Assembly: GCA_009783085.1 (NCBI GenBank)
Contig: WRHU01000001.1
Location: 1-64,000, forward strand
DNA: 64,000 nt
Reading direction: 5' to 3'
Source of the DNA: Coriobacteriia bacterium
GTDB lineage: Bacteria; Actinomycetota; Coriobacteriia; Coriobacteriales; UBA8131
This document shows positions 53,359 through 62,620 of this stretch, one piece after another. Under the pieces are notes generated by a model. It was not told the DNA's origin. It saw only the letters and a list, made by a program, of their open reading frames with translations, and did not search any database. The translations under genes and the position numbers were made by a program. Numbering within the stretch: the first letter of the stretch is position 1; each line of letters starts with the position of its first letter.

Positions 53359-54507
53359 ATGCTGTCCGCTGAGGTTCGTACTATTACAACGCCCGACGAG
53401 CTTCTTGCCATCGACGCTTGTCCAAGTGGCAACTATGTCCTTGGCAGCGACATAGATGTGAGCAAGCTTTGCGAGGAAGCCTCTGGTTGGCAGGTGCTTT
53501 GTGGTAGCGCTCGTCAAGCGTTTGCGGGCACGCTTGATGGAAAGGGCTTTTCGATAACAGGTCTTACTACTACGGCCAAACAACAGTACGTTGCCCTGTT
53601 TGGTTTTGTGGGAAAAACAGGTACGGTAAAAAACCTGCGGCTCTCAGGGGTGAGCATTCAGCCGAGCGAATGCGACGCGGTTGGCGGCATAGCTATGAGC
53701 AACAGCGGTACGATTGAAAAATGTATTGTAAGCGGAACTATTGAGGCGTGTGGTTCGTATTGGCAAAGATATTCCGCGACAACCGATGTGTACGTGGGAG
53801 GGATTTGCGCTAAGAATATCGGAAATATTGTGCGGTGTTCTTTTGACGGAAACGTAAATGTTGAGTTGTCCGATACGGCAAACGCCAGTGTGGGAGGTAT
53901 TGTTGCCACGTCAAACGGCAGCATAGAGCGTTGTTATGCTGCGGGAAGCTTGCGTGTTGTTGGAGCCGAGGTGTACGGCGGCGGCATTGCTGGATATCTC
54001 TACGGTGGATATGTGGAGGACTGTGCGTCGCATGCGGGTATTTCTACGCGCTCGCACTCAGGAAGCAGCGACGCTGGAGGTATCTGCGGACGACTCGAGT
54101 GTGTTGACATAGACTCCTCGGGACGTATTGCGCGCTGCTTGGTAACTGGCTCTGTGGTAGCCAGCGGCTCACCCGCTGCTTCGGGTATTTGCGGGTACGC
54201 CAAAGGCAGGGGCAGCATTTCTGAGTGTGTCATTTTGAGTCCGAGCATTGTTGGAGTTCCTCCGGGGCTCTATGTGGCATACGTGGTTGGCGTTGACGAG
54301 GGCTATCGAGGAGATGACGCACTTTTTGTGTATGACGGAAACAATTATGCCCTTGCGGTGGAGGCAGGCGCACTTTTGCGGGAGGATGCCCTTATTATTA
54401 CGTCTGAAGTGGCTGAGAAACCGAGCTTTTATATCTCGCTTGGTTGGGACTTGGCGAGTGTTTGGGAGTTTGAGGGAATGGAAGGCTGCATTAAGCTGCG
54501 AGTTTGA
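53359..54507 (+). CDS. GLUG-repeat beta-helix-like protein without signal peptide
   Basis: 382 residues starting at ATG 53359 (GGGGAG 7 nt upstream; the frame is open from 53320). An N-terminal domain of about 95 residues (TPDELLAIDACPSGNYVLGSD; GTLDGKGFSITGL) is the usual lead-in of GLUG proteins. At least six repeats of about 40 residues follow, each with VGGI or AGGIC, then G-x-I-x-[RK]C (IEKCIVSGTI, IVRCSFDGNV, IERCYAAGSL, IARCLVTGSV). Such proteins are normally secreted and surface-attached. Here no signal peptide, anchor or membrane segment is visible. Role unknown. Confidence 0.75.
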   Translation: MLSAEVRTITTPDELLAIDACPSGNYVLGSDIDVSKLCEEASGWQVLCGSARQAFAGTLDGKGFSITGLTTTAKQQYVALFGFVGKTGTVKNLRLSGVSIQPSECDAVGGIAMSNSGTIEKCIVSGTIEACGSYWQRYSATTDVYVGGICAKNIGNIVRCSFDGNVNVELSDTANASVGGIVATSNGSIERCYAAGSLRVVGAEVYGGGIAGYLYGGYVEDCASHAGISTRSHSGSSDAGGICGRLECVDIDSSGRIARCLVTGSVVASGSPAASGICGYAKGRGSISECVILSPSIVGVPPGLYVAYVVGVDEGYRGDDALFVYDGNNYALAVEAGALLREDALIITSEVAEKPSFYISLGWDLASVWEFEGMEGCIKLRV

Positions 54508-54598
54508 TGTGAGCTTGATTTTGACCTAAGCGAACTCACCTAAGATTAATCGCCAAGTAAGAACCGGCTAATAAAAAAGTAAGAAAAAATATAGCGGG

Positions 54599-54643
54599 GG
54601 TACAGAAACGGTACAGAGCCGGTACAGAATTGCGTGCTACGAT
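54599..54643 (+). promoter_or_regulatory. comEA promoter with three 11-bp-phased GGTACAGA repeats
   Basis: GGTACAGA occurs at 54599, 54610 and 54621, exactly 11 bp apart. The last copy reaches the spacer of an extended -10, TGC-TACGAT (54635-54643). No normal -35 is seen, which suits activation by a protein bound to the repeats on one face of the helix. The start of transcription would lie about 35 bp before the comEA ATG. Confidence 0.6.
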
Positions 54644-54684
54644 GGCGCAGCTTTGTACCTATTCCTATCAAGAAAGGCTGTGCC

Positions 54685-55542
54685 ATGAACCCGTTTGAAT
54701 TGCCAACTCTGCAAGAATCTCTGCGAGAAAACCCTCAACCTCAACAGGACGCTTCCGAAGCAGAAGGTCGAGTCCCCCTCAAAGACCTCTGGGAATTGCT
54801 CAAGCGTAATGCGGTAGTGGTGTTAGTTGTTTGCGGCCTGCTGGGGCTTTTTGGGTTTAATGTGCTGCAGGAACACAACAGCTTCGCTATTTTGTCAGGC
54901 TCTGAAACGCTCGATGCCACTTCTCAGATTTCGGAGGGAAAAACGCCTGCCGCAGAGGACACAAATGCACAGACTGAAGGTGAGTCTGCGGCAGGCGAGG
55001 GGAGTGAAGCAGCAAGTAGTGGTGGCAGCACAGAGCCGTGCGTGGTCTATGTTACGGGTGCGGTTGCCTCGCCGGGACTTTTTACGCTTACCGCTTCAGC
55101 CCGCATTGGAGATGCTATCGAAGCAGCAGGGGGCTTTACAAAAGGAGCTGCCACCACAACTGTTAATCTTGCTGAGTTCGTAACGGACGGCATGCATATT
55201 CACATCTATACCACCAAGGAACTGGCAGATAACAAGGTAACGGTAGTGCCGCCGCCGCCCAGCAGCACTACCTCAGGTGGTTCTGGTGCAAACGCGGGCT
55301 CAGGCGCTGCGTCTGCTGGCTCAAACACAGGCGGGGCGGCGGCGGCACAGGGCAAGGTCAATATAAATACCGCCGATGCAACAACGCTTCAAACGCTCAA
55401 CGGGATTGGTCCGGCGCTTTCGCAAAGAATTATCGACTATCGCACCGCGCACGGTGCCTTCTCAAAAAAGGAGGATATTAAAAATGTTTCTGGCATTGGC
55501 GATAAAAAATATGAAGCCATTGCCGAATACATAACGGTATAG
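54685..55542 (+). CDS. comEA: Competence protein ComEA (DNA receptor)
   Basis: Membrane-anchored DNA-binding protein of the DNA-uptake machinery. One N-terminal helix (about 42-58, VVVLVVCGLLGLFGFNVL) anchors it. A Ser/Glu/Ala-rich spacer leads to an SLBB domain (CVVYVTGAVASPGLFTL, AIEAAGGFTKGA), then a Gly/Ser/Ala linker, and tandem helix-hairpin-helix motifs (VNINTADATTLQTLNGIGPA, IKNVSGIGDKKYEAI). The frame is open from 54634, but ATG 54685 follows AGAAAGG and gives 285 residues. comEC starts 15 bp on. Confidence 0.94.
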   Translation: MNPFELPTLQESLRENPQPQQDASEAEGRVPLKDLWELLKRNAVVVLVVCGLLGLFGFNVLQEHNSFAILSGSETLDATSQISEGKTPAAEDTNAQTEGESAAGEGSEAASSGGSTEPCVVYVTGAVASPGLFTLTASARIGDAIEAAGGFTKGAATTTVNLAEFVTDGMHIHIYTTKELADNKVTVVPPPPSSTTSGGSGANAGSGAASAGSNTGGAAAAQGKVNINTADATTLQTLNGIGPALSQRIIDYRTAHGAFSKKEDIKNVSGIGDKKYEAIAEYITV

Positions 55543-55557
55543 CACTTCGTTTATCAG

Positions 55558-58200
55558 ATGAAAAATCATCGCCATACGAATAAAACGCCCTTGCCAACTC
55601 GCGCCCTCAAAGCTCTCTTTGCTCAGCTCGACCACGGGGTTGTTGAGTTGCACGATGACGCTTGGCAAAGGGACAACAAGCAGCAGTCTGGCGTTGACCA
55701 TAATCAGGCAAACGCACACCGTAGAGCCAACTCAGGCAAGCCGCTGATTGCTGCAACACACCCTTTGCGTCCTTTGCTCCCGCTTCTTTTGCTGCCAGTG
55801 GCGTGTGCCTTTGTGGGTATTTTTCTCGCTGAGCAAACTATAGCAAGCACGATTTTTTGCTCTGAGAGCTGTCCTCCAAACTCTCTTACTTTTTTCTTAG
55901 ATGCAGCGCTTACCAAAAAGCCTCTGCTCGTAGTGCTGTTCCTGCTCTTACTTGCCTTGCTCCTTGGGCTGCATGCCATGCTCAAGGTAGAAACAACCGC
56001 AAAGCGCGTGGCCTGCCTAAGTCTTGCAGCCTTGCTGGTAGGCAGTGCGTTGGGGCTTCACTTTTGGGGAGGCGTGCAGGAGCAGGCTGACAGTTTGTCG
56101 CAAGCCGAGCAAAATGCTGCGTTTCTCACTATAACGAGCGATGCACGTACCGGTGCCTATGGCGCAACGTCTACAGCAAAGGTTGTGAGTGCAGATGGAC
56201 GCTTTGGTACCGTGCAGGTTTTATGGAAGCGCAATCAGGAAGCGCTACCCCAAGGAATGCAACTCAGCGCCAACATCAGTTTTTCAGCACTCAAAGAACG
56301 CAACCGTTCATTATTTGAACAAGGTATCTGCGGAACGGTAACCATCTCAGAAGTATCGGAGCCCTCACTACGACCAGATATCATCGGTGGTATTGACGGC
56401 TTTCGAGCGCACAACGTACAGCTCTTTGAAGAGATTGGTGGCGAGGGTGCGGCCTTGATGGCAGGTGTGTTGCTCGGATACCGAGAGATGCTCAGAGCAT
56501 CAAATACCGAGCAATCTTTTAGGGCAACGGGACTTTCTCATCTTATTGCTGTTTCTGGCAGTCATTTGGTGGTGGTGGCAGGCTTGCTTGGTTGGGTGCT
56601 TTCAAAACTTCCCGGACGACGCAGTTTAGAAATAGCACTGCTCATTATCGTTTTGGCTCTCTACGTTGTTCTCACAGGGCTTCAGCCCTCAGCAATTCGA
56701 GCGGCGGTTATGGGTGGAGTATCTGTCTGTGCCTTTTTTGCAAAACGTCGTGCTCATACGCCCTCTGCACTTGCGGCGGCTGCCTTGGCCATGCTGCTTG
56801 CCTATCCTCCGAATGCATTTTCGATAGGATTTTGGCTTTCGGTTTTTGCGGTATGCGGCATTTCCCTGTTTTGCTCGCTTGCGCAGTCTTGGCTTACGTC
56901 ACCAGTCCAAGCTCTTATTGCTCGTAGCACTTTTTTGCCTGCACGTACTCGCTTTGAAGCGCGCAAACACATACGAGAGCCCCTACAGGCTCTCGCCCTT
57001 ACCACCACGGCACAGGCAGCAACCTTACCCATAGCAGTACCTACCTTTTCAATTTTCCCTCTTATCTCGCCGCTTGCCAACCTGTTAGTTACTCCCTTGG
57101 TTACCTTGCTGGTGGGAGGCGGCATGATAGCCTTGTGTGTAGGAATAGTTTCTGAAACACTGGCTCGCATGATGCTGGAAGCCTTATGTCTTGTGGCGCA
57201 GTTTGCGTCATGGTTGGCGGGTGCGTTAGCACGTGTGCCGTTTGCTGCAATTCCCCTTAGCTTGGAGCTCGTGTTAGCTCTTGTGGTAGCTTTTGCAATC
57301 GCTGCATTACTCTATTGGAGATGGCCGCGCCCTCAGCCTAAAAAGGCCGTAACCCTCTTTTTGGCGGCAACCCTTTTTATTACGGTAAGCCTGACGGTTC
57401 TTCCGCAGCTTAATCCTCCTCAGCTTATTATGCTTGATGTTGGGCAAGGAGATGCGCTTTTGATACGAGAGGGGAATCACAGCATACTTATAGACACGGG
57501 CCCCAATGCTTCACGTCTTACGAGCGCTCTGGCGCGTTTTCATGTTACCAAGCTTGATGCGGTGGTAATTACGCATCTCCACGACGACCACTATGGTGGC
57601 TTACGTGCCCTCAAAGGGGTGGTGCAGGTCGATGCCGTTCTTTTTGCTGCTGACGTGCCTACTGCACAGGGAGAACATGAGGCCTTGGGAGCTGCGCACA
57701 CTTTGGTAGGAAATAATCAGGTGCGCGCGCTCAAGCTAAATGACACCATCTCTCTCAGCAGACATTTGAGGCTTGAAGTTGTTTCTCCTGCGTATCCTGT
57801 GGCAGAAAGCGGCAATGCAGAAAGCCTTTGCTTTTTGCTTTTTTATGACGTTGAGGGTGACGGCATAGCCGAACACACAACCTTACTTACGGGAGATGCA
57901 GAAAGCGCACAGGTTGCTCAGATGTTAAGCGAGCAGCTCATAAGCACCTGCGATGTTCTCAAGGTGGGACATCATGGAAGCAGAGTTTCTTTCAGCCCCG
58001 AGCAGGCCGAAGCCCTCGGCGTGCAGCTGGCGCTTATCAGTGTAGGGGAGAATAATCGCTACGGACACCCGAGCAAAGAGGTGATAGAGGCGCTTGACGG
58101 CGCTCAGGCCTCCGTCTTGCGAACCGACTACCACGGCGATGTAACGGTAACTTTTAGCGCACTTGCTCTCGATGTCCAGTGTGCTACTATGAACCTATGA
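55558..58200 (+). CDS. comEC: Competence channel protein ComEC/Rec2
   Basis: Polytopic protein proposed to carry single-stranded DNA across the membrane. A hydrophilic N-terminus of about 65 residues is unusual. The core competence domain has GLSHLIAVSGSHLVVVAGLL and SAIRAAVMGGVSV. The C-terminal metallo-beta-lactamase domain has MLDVGQGDALLI, THLHDDHYGGL (HxHxDH) and VLKVGHHGSRVSF. Fusion of the N-domain, channel and nuclease-like domain matches full-length ComEC; 880 residues. The stop overlaps holA by 4 bp. Confidence 0.94.
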   Translation: MKNHRHTNKTPLPTRALKALFAQLDHGVVELHDDAWQRDNKQQSGVDHNQANAHRRANSGKPLIAATHPLRPLLPLLLLPVACAFVGIFLAEQTIASTIFCSESCPPNSLTFFLDAALTKKPLLVVLFLLLLALLLGLHAMLKVETTAKRVACLSLAALLVGSALGLHFWGGVQEQADSLSQAEQNAAFLTITSDARTGAYGATSTAKVVSADGRFGTVQVLWKRNQEALPQGMQLSANISFSALKERNRSLFEQGICGTVTISEVSEPSLRPDIIGGIDGFRAHNVQLFEEIGGEGAALMAGVLLGYREMLRASNTEQSFRATGLSHLIAVSGSHLVVVAGLLGWVLSKLPGRRSLEIALLIIVLALYVVLTGLQPSAIRAAVMGGVSVCAFFAKRRAHTPSALAAAALAMLLAYPPNAFSIGFWLSVFAVCGISLFCSLAQSWLTSPVQALIARSTFLPARTRFEARKHIREPLQALALTTTAQAATLPIAVPTFSIFPLISPLANLLVTPLVTLLVGGGMIALCVGIVSETLARMMLEALCLVAQFASWLAGALARVPFAAIPLSLELVLALVVAFAIAALLYWRWPRPQPKKAVTLFLAATLFITVSLTVLPQLNPPQLIMLDVGQGDALLIREGNHSILIDTGPNASRLTSALARFHVTKLDAVVITHLHDDHYGGLRALKGVVQVDAVLFAADVPTAQGEHEALGAAHTLVGNNQVRALKLNDTISLSRHLRLEVVSPAYPVAESGNAESLCFLLFYDVEGDGIAEHTTLLTGDAESAQVAQMLSEQLISTCDVLKVGHHGSRVSFSPEQAEALGVQLALISVGENNRYGHPSKEVIEALDGAQASVLRTDYHGDVTVTFSALALDVQCATMNL

Positions 58201-59183
58201 GTGAAACAAAAGATACCAAAAAAGAACCAAAGCTGCTGAACGCATATTTGTTTGCGGGCTCTGATGACCTTAAGCGTGAGTCTTTGCTTAAGCGTCTGAT
58301 GAAGCGTCTTTCAAAAGATTGCGACCTTACGCTTAATGCACAGTTTTTTGATGCTGCGCAAGTAAAAGAGCCCAACGACGTCATAGATGCCTGCAACACC
58401 ATGCCCTTTCTCTCGCCCTTACGTTTGGTTGCGGTAAAAACGGCCGATAAAGCATCAAAGCCGCTTATGGACGCACTGGTCGCTTATCTGGCTGCTCCCT
58501 GCGAAACAACCGTGCTGGTGCTTGAGGCAGAAAAACTTGCCAAAAACTCTCGACTCATAACAGCGATAAAAAAGCTCGATGCCCACGCTTATATTGATTG
58601 CTCAGAGAAAAAGCGCAACGAGCTTCCTGCCCTTGTGCAGACCATGGCACGTGCACGAGGCACCGAACTTTCTTTAGATGTTGCCCGCCATCTTATCGAG
58701 CTCGTGGGAACATCAACGCTTGCACTTGATAAGGAACTTGAGAAGCTGGCAGCGTTTGTGGTCGCCCTTGGCCGCACCAACATTACGAGCAATGATCTTG
58801 CTGCAGTGGTGTCACGAAGCCTTGAGAGAAGTCCGTGGGATCTTGTTGATGCGTTTGCTAACCGGCAGGCGGGAGCGGCACTTGCGGCACTGAGTGAACT
58901 CAAAAATGAAACCCCTGTTGATTTGCTGCGGCTGTGTGTCATGCGTCTGCGCGAGCTGCTTACGGTCAAAGCACTTCAAGAGCGGGGGCTGAGCGGCGAA
59001 AGGGCTCTTGCGGAGGCAATGGGTCGTCCCGATTGGCAGGTGCGTCGTCTAACTCAGGCTGCCCGCAACTATTCAAGTGCTGAGCTGCGCGGGTTGCTGG
59101 TGCGGGCAGCCGATATGGACAAGAAAATGAAATCGGGCTTTGATGCCCATTTGCTTTTGTCACAGTTTTTGCTTGAGGCTTAA
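58197..59183 (+). CDS. holA: DNA polymerase III delta subunit
   Basis: Clamp-loader subunit that opens the beta clamp. It has the AAA+ fold without a functional P-loop (YLFAGSDDLKRESLLKRLM). DKELEKLAAFV and SRSLERSPWDLVDAFANRQ are conserved in the family, as is PVDLLRLCVMRLRELLTVK in the C-terminal collar. The frame is open from 58179, but ATG 58197 overlaps the comEC stop (ATGA) and gives 328 residues. comEC-holA adjacency is widespread in Gram-positives. Confidence 0.9.
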   Translation: MSETKDTKKEPKLLNAYLFAGSDDLKRESLLKRLMKRLSKDCDLTLNAQFFDAAQVKEPNDVIDACNTMPFLSPLRLVAVKTADKASKPLMDALVAYLAAPCETTVLVLEAEKLAKNSRLITAIKKLDAHAYIDCSEKKRNELPALVQTMARARGTELSLDVARHLIELVGTSTLALDKELEKLAAFVVALGRTNITSNDLAAVVSRSLERSPWDLVDAFANRQAGAALAALSELKNETPVDLLRLCVMRLRELLTVKALQERGLSGERALAEAMGRPDWQVRRLTQAARNYSSAELRGLLVRAADMDKKMKSGFDAHLLLSQFLLEA

Positions 59184-59267
59184 GTGCTTGAGAAAATTGA
59201 GACCGCAGTGTTTTGATGGCATTCTTAAAAGAGCTCGCCCAAAGGTGGGGTTTTAGGCAAAGCCGTT

Positions 59268-59963
59268 CTAAAAAAGAGCCTGAATAAAAAATTGTCCGGC
59301 AAACATTGCGACTACAACACCAATGCAAAGCGCCGGCGCAAAAGCGAAATGTTCTTTGCTCTCCTTTTTGCCACTGGTCAGAAAATAAATTCCTTGTACG
59401 CCGCCAATAAGTATGCCAATGCAGGCAGCAATAAGTATGCCTTCCCAGCCGAGAATAAGCCCGCAGGCAGCCATGAGTTTTACATCACCCATGCCAAAAG
59501 AGCCCGGTACAACAAGGGATAAAAGAAGAAAGGGGCCACCTCCGAGCAACAAGCCAATAAGACGAGAAAACGGTTCGATGGGAGGCCCAACAAAATAGGA
59601 AAGCACTCCGCAGCCCAAAAGACAAAGGCTCAAGATATTGGGTATGTGCTGGGTTTTTTGGTCGATAAAGGCAATCGCAACGAGCAGCACAACTATGAGG
59701 GCATAAAAGATAGCACACAAAAGATTGCTGGGTGTAAAGCCGGGAGCAAAACCAAAAGCACTGCTCAAAAACCCGCTGGGTGGCAAAAAGGCGAGGTAGG
59801 AGAGAGCACCGCCAGCAGCAGCAAGCACCTGCGCAAAACGGTTGGTGCTAAATAGTTCAACAACAGCCTGCACAGCTTGAGCGCCGGGGGTCATGTCATC
59901 AAATGGTTCGATTTCTGAGGTTTCATTTTCTGAGGGTTCGTTCTCGAGGGTTTTGTCTTCCAC
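59268..59963 (-). CDS. Prepilin peptidase, A24 family, without methylase domain
   Basis: Six to seven membrane helices. The aspartyl-protease motifs are AFIDQKTQHIPN (first Asp) and GSFGMGDVKLMAACGL (GxGD with the second Asp). The N-terminal cytoplasmic methyltransferase domain with its CxxC pairs is missing; instead there is an acidic tail of about 25 residues. It therefore resembles flp/tad-type or archaeal-like peptidases of 150-230 residues. GTG start at 59963 with AGGA upstream. It is convergent with holA and probably matures pseudopilins needed beside ComEA/ComEC. Confidence 0.85.
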   Translation of the reverse strand: MEDKTLENEPSENETSEIEPFDDMTPGAQAVQAVVELFSTNRFAQVLAAAGGALSYLAFLPPSGFLSSAFGFAPGFTPSNLLCAIFYALIVVLLVAIAFIDQKTQHIPNILSLCLLGCGVLSYFVGPPIEPFSRLIGLLLGGGPFLLLSLVVPGSFGMGDVKLMAACGLILGWEGILIAACIGILIGGVQGIYFLTSGKKESKEHFAFAPALCIGVVVAMFAGQFFIQALF

Positions 59964-60022
59964 GGGTGTGTCCTTTGTTGGGTTGCCTGCGTGCTTCTCC
60001 GTAAGTTTTGGATATAATGACG

Positions 60023-60028
60023 ATTATA
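60023..60028 (-). promoter_or_regulatory. -10 element of the prepilin peptidase gene
   Basis: Perfect TATAAT on the minus strand, with TTTAGT 17 bp upstream as a weak -35. The leader is about 50 nt. Confidence 0.45.
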
Positions 60029-60086
60029 CTAGCATAACTATATCACTAAAGGTAGGACACCGCCACGCATAATCATGCCCGTTTCT

Positions 60087-60095
60087 TGGTATATT
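60087..60095 (+). promoter_or_regulatory. Extended -10 promoter of the M42 peptidase gene
   Basis: TGGTATATT fits TGn-TATAAT. The leader of about 88 nt contains GGTGTT and AACACC, which can pair just before the ribosome-binding site GGAGG. Confidence 0.45.
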
Positions 60096-60189
60096 GGTAC
60101 AGAGCAATATTGCAAAAGTGTTTTGCGCCGCATAAACCATTCACTACGAGGTGTTGTGCAAGCGAGATAACACCACATACGGAGGAAAA

Positions 60190-61344
60190 ATGAACAAGAG
60201 AGATTTAGATTTTCTAAAAGCACTTACCGAGGCACCCTCGCCCTCTGGCTACGAGGCACCTGCAGCGGATATACTGCGCGCGCGCCTCAAAGGAGTTGCC
60301 GACACCATAGAAACCAACGTTTTGGGCAGTGTTCACGCAACGCTTACCGGTACGGCAGCAGAAACTGCCAAAGGCAAGGCACCGAGCGTGATGATTGCTG
60401 GACACCTTGATGAAGTTGGCATGATGGTCAAATACATCACCGACGATGGCTTTATCAGCTATGACCCCATTGGGGGAGTTGACGCTGCGGTTTTGCCTGG
60501 CATGCGGGTTAACGTGTACGCAACGGGTGAGGGTGCAACGACGCAAACAGCTGCATCAAAGGGTACGGCTGCTGAAAAGAAAGATGCCAGTCGCTCTCAT
60601 GAGATTATACGTGGCGTGGTGGGTCGTAAGCCCATTCACCTTATTGAGCCTGACGAGCGCAAAAGCGTTACACAAAATGACCGCCTTTTTATTGACGTGG
60701 GTCTTGACGGCAAGGAAGCCAAAAAGCGCATTAGAATTGGCGATGCTATAACCTACGGTGTAGGATTTGAGGAGTTTGGCGATGGTTTTGCCGTGGCACG
60801 TGCCTTTGACGACAAGCTTGGCGTGTGGATTGCCGCCCGTGTGTTAGAGGACGTCAAAAAGGCTGGCAGGGCACGCGGCGATGTTATTGCAGCGGGTACG
60901 GTGCAAGAAGAAATTGGCTTGCGCGGCGGAATTACCTCAGCATACGGCGTCAACCCCGTTATTGGCATTAGTGCCGAAGTTGGTCACGCCACCGACTACC
61001 CCGACATTGACAAGCGCAAATACGGTGAGTCCATCTGCGGTAAAGGCCCGCTTATTGCGCGTGGCCCCAACATAAATCCGGTTCTTTTTGAGCGCTTGAT
61101 TGACGCCGCCAAAAAGGCAAAGGTTGAGTATCAAATAGGGCCTGAGGCGCGTGCAACGGGCACGGATGCAAATGCCATTCAGCTCTCGCGCGGAGGCAAA
61201 GTGGCAGGGCTTATCTCCATACCGCTGCGCTATATGCACACGCCAACAGAGGTCTTAAAACTCAAAGACTTGGATGCCGCGGTAAAAATTCTTACCCGTT
61301 TTGTTCTTGATCTGGACGAGAAGGTGGACTTTACCCCGCGCTAA
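60190..61344 (+). CDS. M42 family glutamyl/aminopeptidase
   Basis: Cytoplasmic dinuclear-metal aminopeptidase, usually a dodecameric tetrahedron. Ligands and catalytic residues appear in order: GHLDEVGMMV, AFDDKLGVW (bridging Asp), TVQEEIGLRG (catalytic Glu pair), SAEVGHATDYP and YMHTPTEV (last His). It starts at ATG 60190 after GGAGG; the frame is open from 60151. An Ala/Thr/Lys insert of about 25 residues sits near 120 (GATTQTAASKGTAAEKK). 384 residues, otherwise typical. Confidence 0.92.
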   Translation: MNKRDLDFLKALTEAPSPSGYEAPAADILRARLKGVADTIETNVLGSVHATLTGTAAETAKGKAPSVMIAGHLDEVGMMVKYITDDGFISYDPIGGVDAAVLPGMRVNVYATGEGATTQTAASKGTAAEKKDASRSHEIIRGVVGRKPIHLIEPDERKSVTQNDRLFIDVGLDGKEAKKRIRIGDAITYGVGFEEFGDGFAVARAFDDKLGVWIAARVLEDVKKAGRARGDVIAAGTVQEEIGLRGGITSAYGVNPVIGISAEVGHATDYPDIDKRKYGESICGKGPLIARGPNINPVLFERLIDAAKKAKVEYQIGPEARATGTDANAIQLSRGGKVAGLISIPLRYMHTPTEVLKLKDLDAAVKILTRFVLDLDEKVDFTPR

Positions 61345-61378
61345 TGCTCTGGTTGGCATAGTGCGTAAGGCAAATATC

Positions 61379-61855
61379 ATGGCAAAGGACACCTCACAAA
61401 ACAAGCAGCTTGCTGTCAATCGAAAAGCACGCCACGAGTATTCTCTTGAGGAGATTTTTGAGGCGGGGCTCGTATTGACGGGTACGGAAGTGCGCTCTTT
61501 GCGTGAAGGGGGAGGGCAGCTTACTGACACCTTCGCCCTTGTGCGCAAGGGCGAGGCGTGGTTGCATGGTTTGCATATTCGTCCCTACAGCCACGGGAAC
61601 CGTTTTAATCAAGAGCCAGACCGGGTGCGCAAACTGCTGTTACACAAAAAGCAAATCCGCTACCTTGACCAAAAAGCATCGCAGGCTGGTTTTACTATTG
61701 TGCCTTTGTCTTTGTATTTTTCTCCTGAGGGAAAAGTTAAAGTAGAAATCGCGCTTGCCAAAGGTAAAAAAACCTATGACAAGCGCGATAGTATTGCTAA
61801 GCGCGACAGCGACCGTGAGGTGGCACGCGCCCTTAAGCAGCGTTCGCAGGAATAA
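61379..61855 (+). CDS. smpB: SsrA-binding protein SmpB
   Basis: Partner of tmRNA in rescue of stalled ribosomes. The OB-fold signature is NRKARHEYSLEEIFEAGLVL, then TEVRSLREGGGQLTDTFALV and PYSHGNRFNQEPDRVRKLLL. The basic C-terminus (KTYDKRDSIAKRDSDREVAR) enters the mRNA channel. The frame is open from 61301; ATG 61379 matches the family start and gives 158 residues. No ssrA gene is seen next to it. Confidence 0.96.
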   Translation: MAKDTSQNKQLAVNRKARHEYSLEEIFEAGLVLTGTEVRSLREGGGQLTDTFALVRKGEAWLHGLHIRPYSHGNRFNQEPDRVRKLLLHKKQIRYLDQKASQAGFTIVPLSLYFSPEGKVKVEIALAKGKKTYDKRDSIAKRDSDREVARALKQRSQE

Positions 61856-61876
61856 TACTTAATCCTTGCCGCAGCG

Positions 61877-62608
61877 CTAGTTCACCAAGCGCTCAAAATC
61901 TCCTACAATTTCTCCCACTTGCGCAGTGGGGTCAATAAAGAGTGTGCCACTACAATCAACCTTGTCAATCTTGCACTTGTGTCCGATGCGAATGTTTTGG
62001 CCGTTAACCACCTGAGCTCTTATGCGGTGAAGCTCAATGTTGGTTGCCTCGATAAGGTCAATTACTCCGAATTTGTTTCGCCAGATAAAAAAGAGTCGCG
62101 AGCGTACTTCGGAGCGAATGGTTACCTCATCGCCAACTATCTCGCGGGCAAATACTGCACCACGTGCTTTGACGGTGTCTGCTGATATTTCGTCTGCAAC
62201 GCGCAAAACTCCCTCACAGATAATGCTGGTTGTTTCGAGCTTGCCCTTGATGTCGGTAACACCTTCGACATTCATGGTTTTTGAGCGCACATCTCCTTTG
62301 ATGCTTGCGGTGCCCTCGCAATAAAAATCGTCGGCATCTATTGGACCGTCACAGTTGAAAATGCCTTCAACATCAAGCTTGTCCGCCTTGATAGGACCCT
62401 TGTTGTTGCAGATACCCTCAATATACATTTCCTTAAACTCGCCGCCAAAGATATTGGTTATACCTTCAACAAAATAGCTGCCCTCGTGCATCTCAAGGCT
62501 GCCGAGCCCGCCGTCACCTTTGGTGCGTGCTTTCATGCGTTTGCGCGCCTCTTTGCGCTCAGCCTTTGCTGCTTTTTTTATCTGCTTGAATTCCCTTTTG
62601 TCATTCAT
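61877..62608 (-). CDS. Bactofilin-like polymer-forming protein (YhbE/YhbF-like)
   Basis: 243 residues. After a Lys/Arg-rich tail (KKAAKAERKEARKRMKAR) the protein is made of short beta-helix turns of 15-18 residues such as VEGITNIFGGEF, IEGICNNKGPIKADKL and VEGVTDIKGKLETT, typical of bactofilin/DUF583 scaffolds. These self-assemble into filaments without nucleotide. No signal peptide or membrane helix. It is the second gene of a pair with the YhbD-like regulator, 12 bp upstream, the arrangement of the B. subtilis yhbD-yhbE-yhbF cluster. Confidence 0.82.
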   Translation of the reverse strand: MNDKREFKQIKKAAKAERKEARKRMKARTKGDGGLGSLEMHEGSYFVEGITNIFGGEFKEMYIEGICNNKGPIKADKLDVEGIFNCDGPIDADDFYCEGTASIKGDVRSKTMNVEGVTDIKGKLETTSIICEGVLRVADEISADTVKARGAVFAREIVGDEVTIRSEVRSRLFFIWRNKFGVIDLIEATNIELHRIRAQVVNGQNIRIGHKCKIDKVDCSGTLFIDPTAQVGEIVGDFERLVN

Positions 62609-62620
62609 GATAATTCCTCT

